A stretch of 36,891 bases of DNA from an uncultured Ruminococcus sp. (GTDB lineage Bacteria > Bacillota > Clostridia > Oscillospirales > Ruminococcaceae). This document shows, piece by piece, positions 20,895 to 28,791 of the stretch. How positions within the stretch are numbered: the first letter of the stretch is position 1; each line of letters starts with the position of its first letter. The stretch covers positions 1 through 36,891 of the forward strand of contig CADAGC010000038.1 of the NCBI GenBank assembly GCA_902787365.1, read 5' to 3'. Position numbers and translations under genes: made by a program. Below the pieces are notes generated by a model. It ran no database searches, was not told the DNA's origin, and worked only from the letters and a program-made list of their open reading frames with translations.

Positions 20895-21247
20895 AATTCA
20901 TAATGCAAAATGCATAATGCATAATTAAGGCAACACCGCACAAACATTGTACGTCAGATACTCAGTCAGATTTTTCGTCAGATTGCATAGATTTCTTGAA
21001 GGAATACTACCGTATTTCAAGAGAAAGATGTGCAATATGGCGGAAAATCTGCAAGTAGATGGCGTACAAAGGTGCAAACCGGTGGTTGTGCGGTGTTCTG
21101 CAAGCGGTTTAATCAGAAGATTTGCTGTGCAGAACAACGACTTGCGGCGAAGCCGTTTTAAAATACATCGCCCGAATGGGCATCTGTGCGACACTGCCGC
21201 ACTCCTCAATTGTGCATTGAGTATTGTGAACTGTGCATTGAAAAAAG
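20895..21247. repeat. Composite dispersed repeat with AT-rich ends
   Basis: The left end has repeated AATGCATAAT-type units and TTAAGG; the right end has CAATTGTGCATTGAG-type units, a diverged reverse complement. CGCCCGAATGGGCA (near 21168) and the end units recur in the element at 28830-28999. The core 20926-21101 is the nested inverted repeat listed separately. It lies directly before rmuC, whose ribosome site starts at its edge. Confidence 0.6.
20926..21101. repeat. Nested inverted repeat with three 12-base iterons (MITE-like core)
   Basis: Terminal arms AACACCGCACAA and TTGTGCGGTGTT are perfect 12-bp inverted repeats, with TGTACG/CGTACA just inside. Next come three GTCAGAT copies at 20953, 20965 and 20977 (period 12). 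An inner long hairpin follows (GATTTCTTGAA and TTCAAGAGAAA). A partial second copy lies at 1-110 on the other strand. No coding capacity is seen. Confidence 0.6.
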
Positions 21248-21257
21248 GAGAGAAATA

Positions 21258-22439
21258 ATGGAAATAATCATTCTTGTAGTACTGGCGCTTATAACGGTGC
21301 TGTTGGTGGTATTGATATTTATGAGCATGAAGCAGGGCGGCTCGCCGCAGCAGCTTGAGCGGCTCGGCAGTGAGCTAAGGCGTGATGTTGACAGCTCGGT
21401 ATCAAACATGGGTCAGCTGATAAGCAGCAATATGTCAGAGCGCTTGGGCACGCTGGAACAGCGCATATCAACACTTGAAACAAACAACGAGCAGAAGCTT
21501 GAACAGATGCGTGAGACTATGGCAAAGCGCCTTTTCTACATACAGGAGGACAACAACAAAAAGCTTGACGAGATGCGTGCCACCGTTGACGAGCGGCTGC
21601 AAAAGAGCTTGGAGGGCAAGATAAGCGAGTCATTCAAGACGGTGAGCGAGCAGCTTGCGGCGGTCTACAAGGGCATAGGCGAGATGCAAAGCATAGCCGC
21701 AGGCGTGGGCGACCTCAAAAAGGTGCTCTCAAACGTCAAGACGAGGGGTATTTTGGGCGAGATACAGCTTGGGGCGATACTTTCCGAGATACTCACGCCC
21801 GAGCAGTATGACACAGAAGCTGTGACTGTTCCCGGGAGCCGTGAGCACGTTGAGTTTGCAATAAAGCTGCCAGCAGGCGGCGAGGGCGGGCACATCTATC
21901 TGCCGATAGACTCAAAGTTTCCCGGAAACACCTACGGGGCTTTACAGGACGCCTACGAATCGGGCGACCCCGACGCCGTAAAGGCTGCCCGCAAGGCTCT
22001 CGAAGCCGCTCTTAAAAAGAGTGCGAAAGACATTCGTGACAAATACGTTTCTCCACCGCACACCACCAATTTCGGCATTATGTTCCTGCCATTCGAGGGG
22101 CTGTATGCCGAGGCGGTAAATCTCGGAATGGTAGAAACGCTTCAGCGAGATTACAGCATCAGCATTGCAGGGCCTTCGACTATGGCGGCGATACTCAGTT
22201 CGCTGCAAATGGGCTTTCAGACCTTACAGATACAAAAGCGCTCGAACGAAGTATGGCAGCTGCTCGCATCTGTCAAGCAGGAGTTTGAGGGCTTTGAGAA
22301 AGTTCTCACAAATGCGCAGACAAGAATACGTCAGCTTGATGACGAAATGGACAAGCTTGTGGGCGCACGCACCAAGGCCATACGCAAGAGCCTTGAAAAT
22401 GTAGACATATCGCACATATCCGACGGGCAGAACGGCTGA
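21258..22439 (+). CDS. rmuC: DNA recombination protein RmuC, 393 aa
   Basis: RmuC proteins limit inversions and repeat-mediated rearrangement and carry a nuclease-like domain. This one has an N-terminal membrane helix (about 2-20), a coiled coil (about 30-135), and the RmuC domain with LPIDSKFPGNTYGALQDA, NFGIMFLPFEGLYAE and IAGPSTMAAILSSLQMGF. Length suits the family. The start is the ATG at 21258 with AAAGGAGAG upstream; in-frame codons further up lie in the repeat. No separate promoter is visible, so transcription may begin within the repeat element. Confidence 0.93.
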   Translation: MEIIILVVLALITVLLVVLIFMSMKQGGSPQQLERLGSELRRDVDSSVSNMGQLISSNMSERLGTLEQRISTLETNNEQKLEQMRETMAKRLFYIQEDNNKKLDEMRATVDERLQKSLEGKISESFKTVSEQLAAVYKGIGEMQSIAAGVGDLKKVLSNVKTRGILGEIQLGAILSEILTPEQYDTEAVTVPGSREHVEFAIKLPAGGEGGHIYLPIDSKFPGNTYGALQDAYESGDPDAVKAARKALEAALKKSAKDIRDKYVSPPHTTNFGIMFLPFEGLYAEAVNLGMVETLQRDYSISIAGPSTMAAILSSLQMGFQTLQIQKRSNEVWQLLASVKQEFEGFEKVLTNAQTRIRQLDDEMDKLVGARTKAIRKSLENVDISHISDGQNG

Positions 22440-22471
22440 CAGACCAAACCGCAGGGCTATCAAACTTTTTA

Positions 22472-22500
22472 TTGACAAAACGGGATTTTTGAGATATACT
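22472..22500 (+). promoter_or_regulatory. Sigma-A promoter of the Q/P-repeat protein gene
   Basis: TTGACA (22472-22477) and TATACT (22495-22500) have a 17-base spacer. Confidence 0.8.
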
Positions 22501-22535
22501 ATAAATTATAGAAATATTATCGGGGAGGAAATACA

Positions 22536-23129
22536 ATGTTTTCATCAACCTATGACGCTATAACAACAACATCACTTATAATAAGGCTCGTTTTTGCATT
22601 TGCGGGAATGTTCCTCTGGGGCTTTGTATCACGCCACATCGTAAGGTCAAAGGGCTACCCCGACAGCGAGAACCACGGCTTTGCGTGGGGCTTCTGGCTC
22701 GGGTGGATAGGCCTTATCGTATGCGTTTGCAAAAAGCCCTACGGCAACCCCATGGATCGCTTCAACCAGTTCGGTCAGCCCGGGCAGTTTGGTCAGTTCA
22801 ACCAGTACGGGCAGGGCGGCTTCAACAACTTTAACCAGCCCGGCGGCTTCAATCAGCCCAACAACAATATGTACGGCGGCCAGTATCAGCAGCCCCAGCA
22901 GCCTACATATCAACAGCCTCAGCAGCCGACTTATCAGCAGCCCACATACCAGCAGCCCACATACCAGCAGCCGCAGCCATATCAGCCCGACTTTTCACAA
23001 CCGCAGTACGGTCAGCCCGACAACTACTATCAGCAGGCCCCTGACACCAACAAGCAGTACGACAGCGGCGCCGAAATGGACGGCATTGACACAAGCAAAC
23101 TGACAAATCTTGACGATATGTTCAAATAA
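22536..23129 (+). CDS. Membrane protein with Gln/Pro/Tyr-rich repeat tail, 197 aa
   Basis: An N-terminal hydrophobic region (about 12-60) with one or two membrane segments is followed by a cytoplasm-like KKPYGNP junction. Then comes a long low-complexity tail: FNQFGQPGQFGQFNQYGQ, then repeats of Q-Q-P-T-Y. It ends with a short acidic segment DTSKLTNLDDMFK that looks like a folding or docking motif. The repeat DNA has a 15-base unit (CAGCAGCCCACATAC), likely to vary in copy number. The ATG has GGGGAGG upstream. The family is not recognised. Confidence 0.78.
   Translation: MFSSTYDAITTTSLIIRLVFAFAGMFLWGFVSRHIVRSKGYPDSENHGFAWGFWLGWIGLIVCVCKKPYGNPMDRFNQFGQPGQFGQFNQYGQGGFNNFNQPGGFNQPNNNMYGGQYQQPQQPTYQQPQQPTYQQPTYQQPTYQQPQPYQPDFSQPQYGQPDNYYQQAPDTNKQYDSGAEMDGIDTSKLTNLDDMFK
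22893..22980 (+). repeat. In-frame 15-base minisatellite
   Basis: Tandem units near CAGCAGCCCACATAC encode Q-Q-P-T-Y within the Q/P-rich tail. Two adjacent copies are identical and others are diverged. Confidence 0.75.
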
Positions 23130-23133
23130 AACT

Positions 23134-23168
23134 AAGCCATAGCGCTCGACGGGTGCTATGGCTTTTTT
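23134..23168 (+). terminator. Intrinsic terminator after the Q/P-repeat gene
   Basis: The perfect 10-bp stem AAGCCATAGC/GCTATGGCTT is followed by TTTTTT. It sits just before the next ribosome site, so the GNAT gene may depend on read-through. Confidence 0.88.
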
Positions 23169-23183
23169 ACAAGGAGTATTATT

Positions 23184-23630
23184 ATGGAAGAGCAATTTAT
23201 CAGGCTTGACGAAAGCTACTTAGAGCAGGCGGCAGCCCTTTACAAAAGCGCCTTTGCGGGCGAGCCGTGGAATGACGACTGGTCTGACGTGGAACAGCTA
23301 AGAGCCTACATAAGCGACATTGCCTGCCAGCAAAACTCGCTGAATTTCGGGCTTATAAGCGGCGGGCGGCTCGTAGCCATTGCCCTTGGCAGCACACGCC
23401 ACTGGTGGGAGGGCACGAACTACAATTTAGAGGAGCTTTGCATCTCCCCCGATATGCAGGGGCGTGGCATCGGCACACGGTTTTTAGCGCAGATAGAGAG
23501 CGAGCTTAAGGCGCTGGGCATTGCGGGGATATTCCTGCAAACCGACATCGACAAGCCGTCTTACCGATTTTACAGGAAGAATGGGTTTGGGGAGCTTACA
23601 AAGCACGTTAGTTTTTTTAAAGGGCTGTAA
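23184..23630 (+). CDS. GNAT family N-acetyltransferase, 148 aa
   Basis: The pattern LYKSAFAGEPWNDDWS near the N-terminus, LEELCISPDMQGRGIGTRFL (motif A, Q-x-x-G-x-G) and YRFYRKNGF at the end resemble GNAT proteins related to AAC(6')-type enzymes. The similarity is one of pattern only and does not show drug modification. The ATG has AAGGAG upstream. No promoter of its own is visible after the terminator at 23134-23168. Substrate is unknown. Confidence 0.88.
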   Translation: MEEQFIRLDESYLEQAAALYKSAFAGEPWNDDWSDVEQLRAYISDIACQQNSLNFGLISGGRLVAIALGSTRHWWEGTNYNLEELCISPDMQGRGIGTRFLAQIESELKALGIAGIFLQTDIDKPSYRFYRKNGFGELTKHVSFFKGL

Positions 23631-23687
23631 AAGCTGCACAAACCTTTACCCCCCTTTATGCAAAATGGCTGTTTTATGACGTTTATA

Positions 23688-23716
23688 TTGACACTATGCA
23701 GTTTATCCATTATAAT
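23688..23716 (+). promoter_or_regulatory. Consensus sigma-A promoter of the Ser-rich lipoprotein gene
   Basis: TTGACA (23688-23693) and TATAAT (23711-23716) have a 17-base spacer. Confidence 0.9.
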
Positions 23717-23744
23717 ATCAACAAAGAGCAAAGGAGGTATTCTT

Positions 23745-24458
23745 ATGAAAAGAAAGTCATTTCTGATATCATTACTCATACCCCTCGCCCTCTGCGCCTG
23801 CGCCGAGACGGGGACAAGCAGCGAGCCTGTTGCTACCTCTGCACCCGACAGCGTGGTATCATCTGTGCAGGATAGCTCATCACAGGAGGAAAGCTCGGCG
23901 GCTGAAAGCTCAAATGAGGACAGCTCACAGACTGACCATGATTCGGGAGAACTCAGCGAAAGCGAATACTACGAACTATCGGGGCTTCATGAGGAATATG
24001 AAACAGTCGATGATTTCTTAAACTCAGGCTTTATCGAGAAATACTATGACGGCTACAAGGTATGGCACGACCATGAGGGGATAAACTATATCCCAACAAT
24101 TGATGACGAGGTGACACAGCGCGGCGTGACGGCACGCTTTGGCCACTACGCCATTCACTACACCTACAAGGGCAAGCCTATGGACGCTTATGTGGATATG
24201 CTCTCGGGCAGGTTTGCCTCGGCAGAGGATATATACAACAAGCTGTATAAGCGCTATGCCCGTGACAAGAGCGTGCTAAAGCACCTTAGCTACGACAAAG
24301 ACAAGGATATTGTGATAAACGATGAAAAAGGAGACGTTATCATAGGCTACGTCTGCACCATAAACAACATAGGCTTAAAAGTCGAAATATCCACCTATGA
24401 CGAGAAATGCACCATTGATGATATCATCGAGTTTTCACAGCATATAAAGTTTGAATAA
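23745..24458 (+). CDS. Predicted lipoprotein with Ser-rich linker, 237 aa
   Basis: The start is the ATG at 23745 with AAAGGAGG upstream; the longer frame begins before the promoter and is not real. A signal peptide ends in the lipobox LCAC. About 60 residues of Ser/Glu-rich linker (SSQEESSAAESSNEDSS) lead to a domain of about 150 residues. It contains YDGYKVWHDHEGINYIP and YVDMLSGRFASAEDIYNKLY; I do not recognise it. The product should be a surface-exposed lipoprotein. A hairpin shared with the HPr gene ends the unit. Confidence 0.8.
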   Translation: MKRKSFLISLLIPLALCACAETGTSSEPVATSAPDSVVSSVQDSSSQEESSAAESSNEDSSQTDHDSGELSESEYYELSGLHEEYETVDDFLNSGFIEKYYDGYKVWHDHEGINYIPTIDDEVTQRGVTARFGHYAIHYTYKGKPMDAYVDMLSGRFASAEDIYNKLYKRYARDKSVLKHLSYDKDKDIVINDEKGDVIIGYVCTINNIGLKVEISTYDEKCTIDDIIEFSQHIKFE

Positions 24459-24462
24459 ACAC

Positions 24463-24500
24463 AAAAACCCGACACCTCATACCGAGATGTCGGGCATTTT
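24463..24500. terminator. Convergent terminator between the lipoprotein and HPr genes
   Basis: The 11-bp stem CCCGACACCTC/GAGATGTCGGG has one position that pairs as G-U only on the minus strand. A T-run follows in both directions (CATTTTTAT; GGTTTTTGTG). Confidence 0.85.
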
Positions 24501-24518
24501 TATACCTTAGCGGATAAA

Positions 24519-24791
24519 TTATCTTGCGTCCTCAGCGAAGCCGCTCTCAACGAGCTCAACAAGACCTTCAACAGCAGCCTCTTCGTCAGAGCCGTCAGCA
24601 ATAACTCTAATTGTTGTGCCGCCAACGATACCGAGCGAAAGAATGCCAAGAAGTGACTTAGCGTTTACTCTTCTCTCTTCCTTTTCGATCCAGATCGAGG
24701 ACTTGAACTCGTTAGCCTTCTGGATGAAGAATGTTGCCGGACGAGCGTGAAGACCTACCTGATTCTGAACTACTACTTCCTTTAAAGTCAT
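24519..24791 (-). CDS. ptsH: HPr family phosphocarrier protein, 90 aa
   Basis: With the start at the ATG at 24789-24791 (GGAGAG upstream), the active-site His in VGLHARPA is exactly residue 15, and the regulatory Ser in NAKSLLGILSL is exactly residue 46, as in Bacillus HPr. It passes phosphate from enzyme I to sugar-specific EII proteins; phosphorylation at Ser46 drives carbon catabolite control. The earlier ATG at 24806 would place the ribosome site inside the gene. Enzyme I is not adjacent. Own promoter at 24898-24926. Confidence 0.93.
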   Translation of the reverse strand: MTLKEVVVQNQVGLHARPATFFIQKANEFKSSIWIEKEERRVNAKSLLGILSLGIVGGTTIRVIADGSDEEAAVEGLVELVESGFAEDAR

Positions 24792-24897
24792 GTTTGATCT
24801 CTCCATTCATACATAAAAATTCACGTGATCTATGCGCATCTGCGCAGCCGTTGCATCGGGGAACGCCTATAGGTGCTTTAGCCCTTTGCTATAATAT

Positions 24898-24926
24898 ATT
24901 ATACAAAACATTTCCCCTTCCGTCAA
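24898..24926 (-). promoter_or_regulatory. Sigma-A promoter of the HPr gene
   Basis: On the minus strand TTGACG (24921-24926) and TATAAT (24898-24903) have a 17-base spacer. The rest of the 300-base gap to 25091 is AT-rich, and I see nothing else in it. Confidence 0.8.
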
Positions 24927-25091
24927 CGCAAATTTTGAACAAACAAACTGCTTTTGACGATTTTTTGTAGAATTGCTAATAACGTGGCTAAAATCTTTCA
25001 ACAATCTTGTGCAATACGTCAAAGACTATTAATCTCATTAAACAGTTTATACAAAATAACTTAACAAACTTAGCAGATTAGTCTAAAATTC

Positions 25092-25838
25092 TCAAACAAT
25101 CTGCCCGTCCTCTTCCATAGCCTTGTGAATTATAGCCAAATCTTCATCACTCAGCGAAAGCTTGTCAAGCAGCTCGGGGCGCTTTCTTAAAGTTGTGATA
25201 AGACGCTGCTCACGGCGCCATTTTGCGATGTTTGCGTGGTGCCCCGAAAGCAGCAGCGGCGGCACCGCCATACCCTCCCACACCTCGGGACGGGTATACT
25301 GGGGATATTCAAGCAGGCCGCTGTAATGGCTCTCGTCCATATAGCCGTCCTCCTGCGCCAGCACGCCGTCAAGCATACGGGCAACGCTGTCAATAAGCAC
25401 AAGTGCAGGCAGCTCGCCGCCCGTGAGCACGTAGTCGCCTATGGATATCTCCTCATCGACAATTTTGTTAATAATACGCTCGTCAACGCCCTCGTAGTGA
25501 CCGCAGAGTATGAAGATATTATCCATTTTTGAAAGCTCTATGCAGCGCTTTTGGGTGAGCGTCTTGCCCTGCGGCGACATATAGATGACGTGGGGCTGCT
25601 TTCTCGTCATATCGCACACCGCCTGCCAGCAGCGGTATATCGGCTCTGCCTGCATAAGCATTCCCTGCCGCTCGGAGTAGGGCGTGTCGTCCACCCGCCT
25701 GTGCTTGTTGAAAGCGTAGTCACGAATATTGTGGCACTCGGCCGTGAATATCCCCTTTTCCCTTGCACGGCCTATGACGCTGGCGCTCAGGTAATTCTCC
25801 ATAAGCTCGGGGAAAAGGGTAGCAATATCAAATCTCAT
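25092..25838 (-). CDS. trmD: tRNA (guanine37-N1)-methyltransferase TrmD, 248 aa
   Basis: TrmD makes m1G37 in tRNAs using SAM, preventing +1 frameshifts. The trefoil-knot SPOUT signature is present: FILCGHYEGVDERI and EISIGDYVLTGGELPAL, with the C-terminal helical domain containing YTRPEVWEGMAVPPLLLSG. An oddity: the usual Gly-rich YGGGxGM loop reads YSERQGM here. The ATG shares one base with the stop of rimM, so translation is coupled. No terminator is visible behind it. Identity is secure. Confidence 0.95.
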   Translation of the reverse strand: MRFDIATLFPELMENYLSASVIGRAREKGIFTAECHNIRDYAFNKHRRVDDTPYSERQGMLMQAEPIYRCWQAVCDMTRKQPHVIYMSPQGKTLTQKRCIELSKMDNIFILCGHYEGVDERIINKIVDEEISIGDYVLTGGELPALVLIDSVARMLDGVLAQEDGYMDESHYSGLLEYPQYTRPEVWEGMAVPPLLLSGHHANIAKWRREQRLITTLRKRPELLDKLSLSDEDLAIIHKAMEEDGQIV

Positions 25839-26338
25839 CAGTCAAACAGTCCCTCCAGCGGAGTTATGAGCATAACGCCGTTTTCAAGGTCAACGCTGTC
25901 TATCACGTCGGGTATGGCGGGGATATATTTCTTTTCACTATTACAGTCCGCTATTTCGTACACATCGTTAGCGCCCGTTTCGAGAACATCGGATATTTTG
26001 CCGTATTCTTCGTCGGTTTTGCTGTCCTTGACGGTCAGGCCGATAAGATCCTGTCTGAAATATGTGCCCTCGTCAAGCTCGACATCATCTCTGTCCATAT
26101 AAAGCACACGCCCACGCAGAAGCTTGCCCTGCTCGGGGGTCTCAACGCCCTTTATTTTAAGAAGCGCCTGGTTTTTATGCACCCGTGAGCGCTCTATCTC
26201 GACGGGTGTGCCGCTTTTATAGTAAAGTGTGTCAAACTCGCAGATAAAAGCGGGGCTGTCGCACCACGGCTCGACCTTGACCTCGCCCTTTATGCCGAAT
26301 ACCGACACTATTTTTCCTATTTCAAGGTATTTTTTCAT
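25838..26338 (-). CDS. rimM: Ribosome maturation factor RimM, 166 aa
   Basis: RimM assists 30S head assembly by binding ribosomal protein S19. The N-terminal RimM barrel shows YLEIGKIVSVFGIKGEVKV, and the C-terminal PRC-barrel part shows YFRQDLIGLTVKDSKT and KKYIPAIPDVI. The length is typical. The start is the ATG at 26336-26338 with GAGG upstream; a longer frame would run through the structured RNA. The gene sits in the usual rimM-trmD order but without rpsP, a KH-domain gene or rplS nearby. It follows a folded leader at 26387-26485. Confidence 0.94.
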   Translation of the reverse strand: MKKYLEIGKIVSVFGIKGEVKVEPWCDSPAFICEFDTLYYKSGTPVEIERSRVHKNQALLKIKGVETPEQGKLLRGRVLYMDRDDVELDEGTYFRQDLIGLTVKDSKTDEEYGKISDVLETGANDVYEIADCNSEKKYIPAIPDVIDSVDLENGVMLITPLEGLFD

Positions 26339-26386
26339 AGAGAATATCCTCGTCTTTCTTTTATATATAGTGGAGTGAGATGTGGT

Positions 26387-26485
26387 AAATCGGGAGTTGC
26401 ACCGAAAGCCCCGCAAGCCCTTTTTGAGGAAAAGAGCTTGACCCGAAAACCTTCTTGTGATCGTGTTCCCCACAACTACCGATTT
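26387..26485 (-). ncRNA. Structured RNA element between the 141-aa gene and rimM
   Basis: On the minus strand AAATCGGTAGTTG (26473-26485) pairs with CAACTCCCGATTT (26387-26399), 12 of 13 positions, closing a 99-base domain. Inside, CAAGCTCTTTT pairs with AAAAGGGCTTG (26414-26440 region) with a G-U that would be a mismatch on the plus strand. GAAGGTT can pair with GGCTTTC around it. No T-run follows, so it is not a plain terminator. I do not recognise the family; it may act as an r-leader-like control of rimM-trmD. Confidence 0.5.
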
Positions 26486-26487
26486 AT

Positions 26488-26913
26488 CTAACAATCCTCC
26501 CCCATTTTCGCAATCCTCTCATTCACAGTCTGCTCATCATAGCCAAACCATGTCATTTCCCACATAACAAGGGCTGCAAAGCGCTCTTCGCCGTATTCAT
26601 GCACACAGCTTTCATCGGCCTTATAGCCAAGCAGTTCCGCCCAAGGAATACCGAGCAGGCTGTAGCTCTCACTCTCGCCCTCAAACAGCACATCTGCGCT
26701 GTCGTAAGTCTCGCCCTCTCTATAATCATTCACCCTGCGGCAAATTATTGTCGCCTTGTCGTTTATCTCGGGGGTGAGGGCTTTTACGCTTTCAAGAAAG
26801 GCACAAAAGCATTCCTTGGTCTTTTGGGTATCGGGCGACTCGCTGCACATAGCTAAGAATTCGTTTATCAGCACGCCTTCGTCGCACTTGGCGACCACCT
26901 CATAAAAGTACAT
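26488..26913 (-). CDS. Hypothetical protein, 141 aa
   Basis: A soluble acidic protein with a conserved-looking end, ALVMWEMTWFGYDEQTVNER, reminiscent of small uncharacterised Clostridia proteins (possibly DUF6557, from memory and uncertain). There are no signals or membrane helices. The ATG starts nine bases after mtnA stops, so it belongs to the punA-mtnA transcript. No function can be inferred from the sequence. Confidence 0.7.
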   Translation of the reverse strand: MYFYEVVAKCDEGVLINEFLAMCSESPDTQKTKECFCAFLESVKALTPEINDKATIICRRVNDYREGETYDSADVLFEGESESYSLLGIPWAELLGYKADESCVHEYGEERFAALVMWEMTWFGYDEQTVNERIAKMGEDC

Positions 26914-26922
26914 AACACCCTC

Positions 26923-27951
26923 CTAACCGAAGTTATAAGGCGGGGTGAATATGCCCTCCTCGGTGATTATGGCAGTAATAAGCGAATTATCCACCACATC
27001 AAATGCGGGGTTTAGGCACTTGACCCCCTCGGGGGCGGTGGGCTTTTCAAAATAGAGGCTCTTTATCTCATCGCCCTCACGCATCTCTATCTCGATATTA
27101 TCACCGCTTTTGCAGGATTTATCGACAGTAGAAGTAGGGGCGAAAACATAGAAAGGCACGCCGAAGTGTTCGGCATTTATGGCGAGAGAGAGCGAGCCTA
27201 TCTTGTTTGCGGTGTCGCCGTTTGCGGCTATCCTGTCAGCTCCGATGAAGACGGCGTTTACAAGACCCTTGCTCATAACGAATGCCGCCATATTATCGCA
27301 GATAAGCGTAGGCTCAAGCCCTGCCTGCTCAAGCTCGAAAGCCGTGAGCCTTGCCCCCTGCAAAAGCGGCCTTGTTTCGTCAACGTACGGGCGAAGCTTT
27401 ATGCCCCTTTGTGCAGCGAGCAAAAGCGCACCAAGCCCCGTGCCGAGCCTTGATGTGGCAAGCGCACCTGCGTTACAATGAGTTATCACGCCGTCACCCT
27501 CCTTTATTAAGGTAAGGCCGTATTCGGCGATTTTCTGGCAGGTGTCGATGTCGCTTTGGTGTATCTGCCGGGCTTTGCCATTTAACAGCTCACGCCGCTT
27601 GTCGGCAGGCTGACCTTTTGACTGTGAGAGCACATCTTTCATCTGCCCGAGCGCCCACGACAGGTTGACGGCGGTGGGGCGTGATGAGTTAAGGTAATCG
27701 CAAAAGCCCACAAGCTCATCATCAAGCTTATCATCGCTCGTATAAAGCGAGCGCACGTAAACACAGTAGCCCGCAAACACGCCTATACACGGCGCACCAC
27801 GCACGGCAAGGGTCTTGATAGCTTCATACATATCCTCTGCCGATTTTATCTCACGGGTCACAAGGTCATTCGGCAAAAGCCGCTGGTCTATTATAATTAT
27901 ACTGTCGCCCCTGTCGGAAAGCCGCACGGGGTCGGTGGGTAAATATTGCAT
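26923..27951 (-). CDS. mtnA: S-methyl-5-thioribose-1-phosphate isomerase MtnA, 342 aa
   Basis: MtnA converts methylthioribose-1-phosphate to methylthioribulose-1-phosphate in methionine salvage; related enzymes act on ribose-1-phosphate or deoxyribose derivatives. Diagnostic blocks are RGAPCIGVFAGY, THCNAGALATSRLGTGLGA (catalytic Cys159) and FIGADRIAANGDTANKIG (catalytic Asp239). These residues match Bacillus numbering within one position. AAGGAAG precedes the ATG. Being next to punA, it may take the phosphorylated sugar from nucleoside phosphorolysis. No other mtn genes are in the window. Confidence 0.94.
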   Translation of the reverse strand: MQYLPTDPVRLSDRGDSIIIIDQRLLPNDLVTREIKSAEDMYEAIKTLAVRGAPCIGVFAGYCVYVRSLYTSDDKLDDELVGFCDYLNSSRPTAVNLSWALGQMKDVLSQSKGQPADKRRELLNGKARQIHQSDIDTCQKIAEYGLTLIKEGDGVITHCNAGALATSRLGTGLGALLLAAQRGIKLRPYVDETRPLLQGARLTAFELEQAGLEPTLICDNMAAFVMSKGLVNAVFIGADRIAANGDTANKIGSLSLAINAEHFGVPFYVFAPTSTVDKSCKSGDNIEIEMREGDEIKSLYFEKPTAPEGVKCLNPAFDVVDNSLITAIITEEGIFTPPYNFG

Positions 27952-28005
27952 TTAGTATCTTCCTTTATAATATGGTAAGCAAATTCACAGCCGCAGGCGG
28001 CTCGC

Positions 28006-28791
28006 TCACAGCGCATCTGTTAAAAGTGCGTCGGAGATCTCCTCCACCGAGCGGGCTATGAGCTTTTTGAAAAGCGGGGCGGCCTTGTCGGCGGCCTCCT
28101 GCACCTCGGCGTGGGTCAGCGGTGTGGGGCTTATGCCTGCGGCGAGGTTGCACACGCAGGAAACTGCGCAAACTTTCATGCCTGCGTGCCTTGCGGCTAT
28201 CGCCTCGACTGCGGTGCTCATGCCTACTGCATCTGCGCCCATAGCGGCGAGCATCTTTATCTCGGCAGGCGTCTCAAACGAGGGACCTGTCAGCTGTGCA
28301 TAAACGCCCTGCTGTATCTTTATGCCGTAATCCTTAGCGGTGTCTTTAAGTATCTTAACAAGCTTTTTGTCATACACCTCGCTCATATCGGGGAAGCGTG
28401 TGCCAAGCTCGTCAATATTCTGCCCTATCAGCGGATTGGGAACAAAGGTAGCTATATGGTCGGTGAGAATCATAAAATCGCCCGCCGAGAAGCTCTTGTT
28501 GATGCCGCCCGAGGCGTTGGTGAGGAAAAGCACCTTAGCCCCCAGCATACCCATGAGCCTTGCAGGGAGGACAACGTCCTTTATATCATATCCCTCATAA
28601 TAATGCACCCTGCCCTGCATACACACAACAGGCACATTGTCTATATAGCCGAACACAAAGCGCCCCTTATGCCCCTCAACAGTCGAGCGGGGGAAGCCCT
28701 CGATATCGGCATAGTCTATCTCGCACTCTTTCTTTATGCTGTCGGCAAATGCCCCCAGCCCCGAGCCGAGCACCAGCGCTATCTGCGGCAC
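28006..28791 (-). CDS. punA: Purine-nucleoside phosphorylase, N-terminus disrupted, 261 aa visible
   Basis: The trimeric PNP family is clear: IALVLGSGLGAFAD (phosphate loop), STVEGHKGRFVFG, MQGRVHYYEGY, NASGGINKSF and AVGMSTAVEAIAARHAGM. It splits purine nucleosides with phosphate. Family proteins have about 20 residues before LGSGLG; here only TDFVP remains in frame, after an in-frame TGA. A perfect ribosome site (AGGAGG, 7-base gap) serves the ATG at 28808-28810, but that ATG is one frame off. Restoring two bases (AGAG to AGAGAG) would give M-R-E-R-T-D-F-V-P. So the gene is frameshifted at its start or starts at an atypical codon such as GTG at 28791. Confidence 0.88.
   Translation of the reverse strand: MPQIALVLGSGLGAFADSIKKECEIDYADIEGFPRSTVEGHKGRFVFGYIDNVPVVCMQGRVHYYEGYDIKDVVLPARLMGMLGAKVLFLTNASGGINKSFSAGDFMILTDHIATFVPNPLIGQNIDELGTRFPDMSEVYDKKLVKILKDTAKDYGIKIQQGVYAQLTGPSFETPAEIKMLAAMGADAVGMSTAVEAIAARHAGMKVCAVSCVCNLAAGISPTPLTHAEVQEAADKAAPLFKKLIARSVEEISDALLTDAL

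Noticed and set aside
22893-22980. Short tandem repeats as a CRISPR array
   Set aside because: Units are 15 bases, contiguous and in frame with a coding region, with no spacers. No CRISPR array is seen in the window.
23184-23630. GNAT protein as an aminoglycoside-resistance enzyme
   Set aside because: Only the general AAC(6')-like pattern is present; the family is broad and there is no resistance-gene context.
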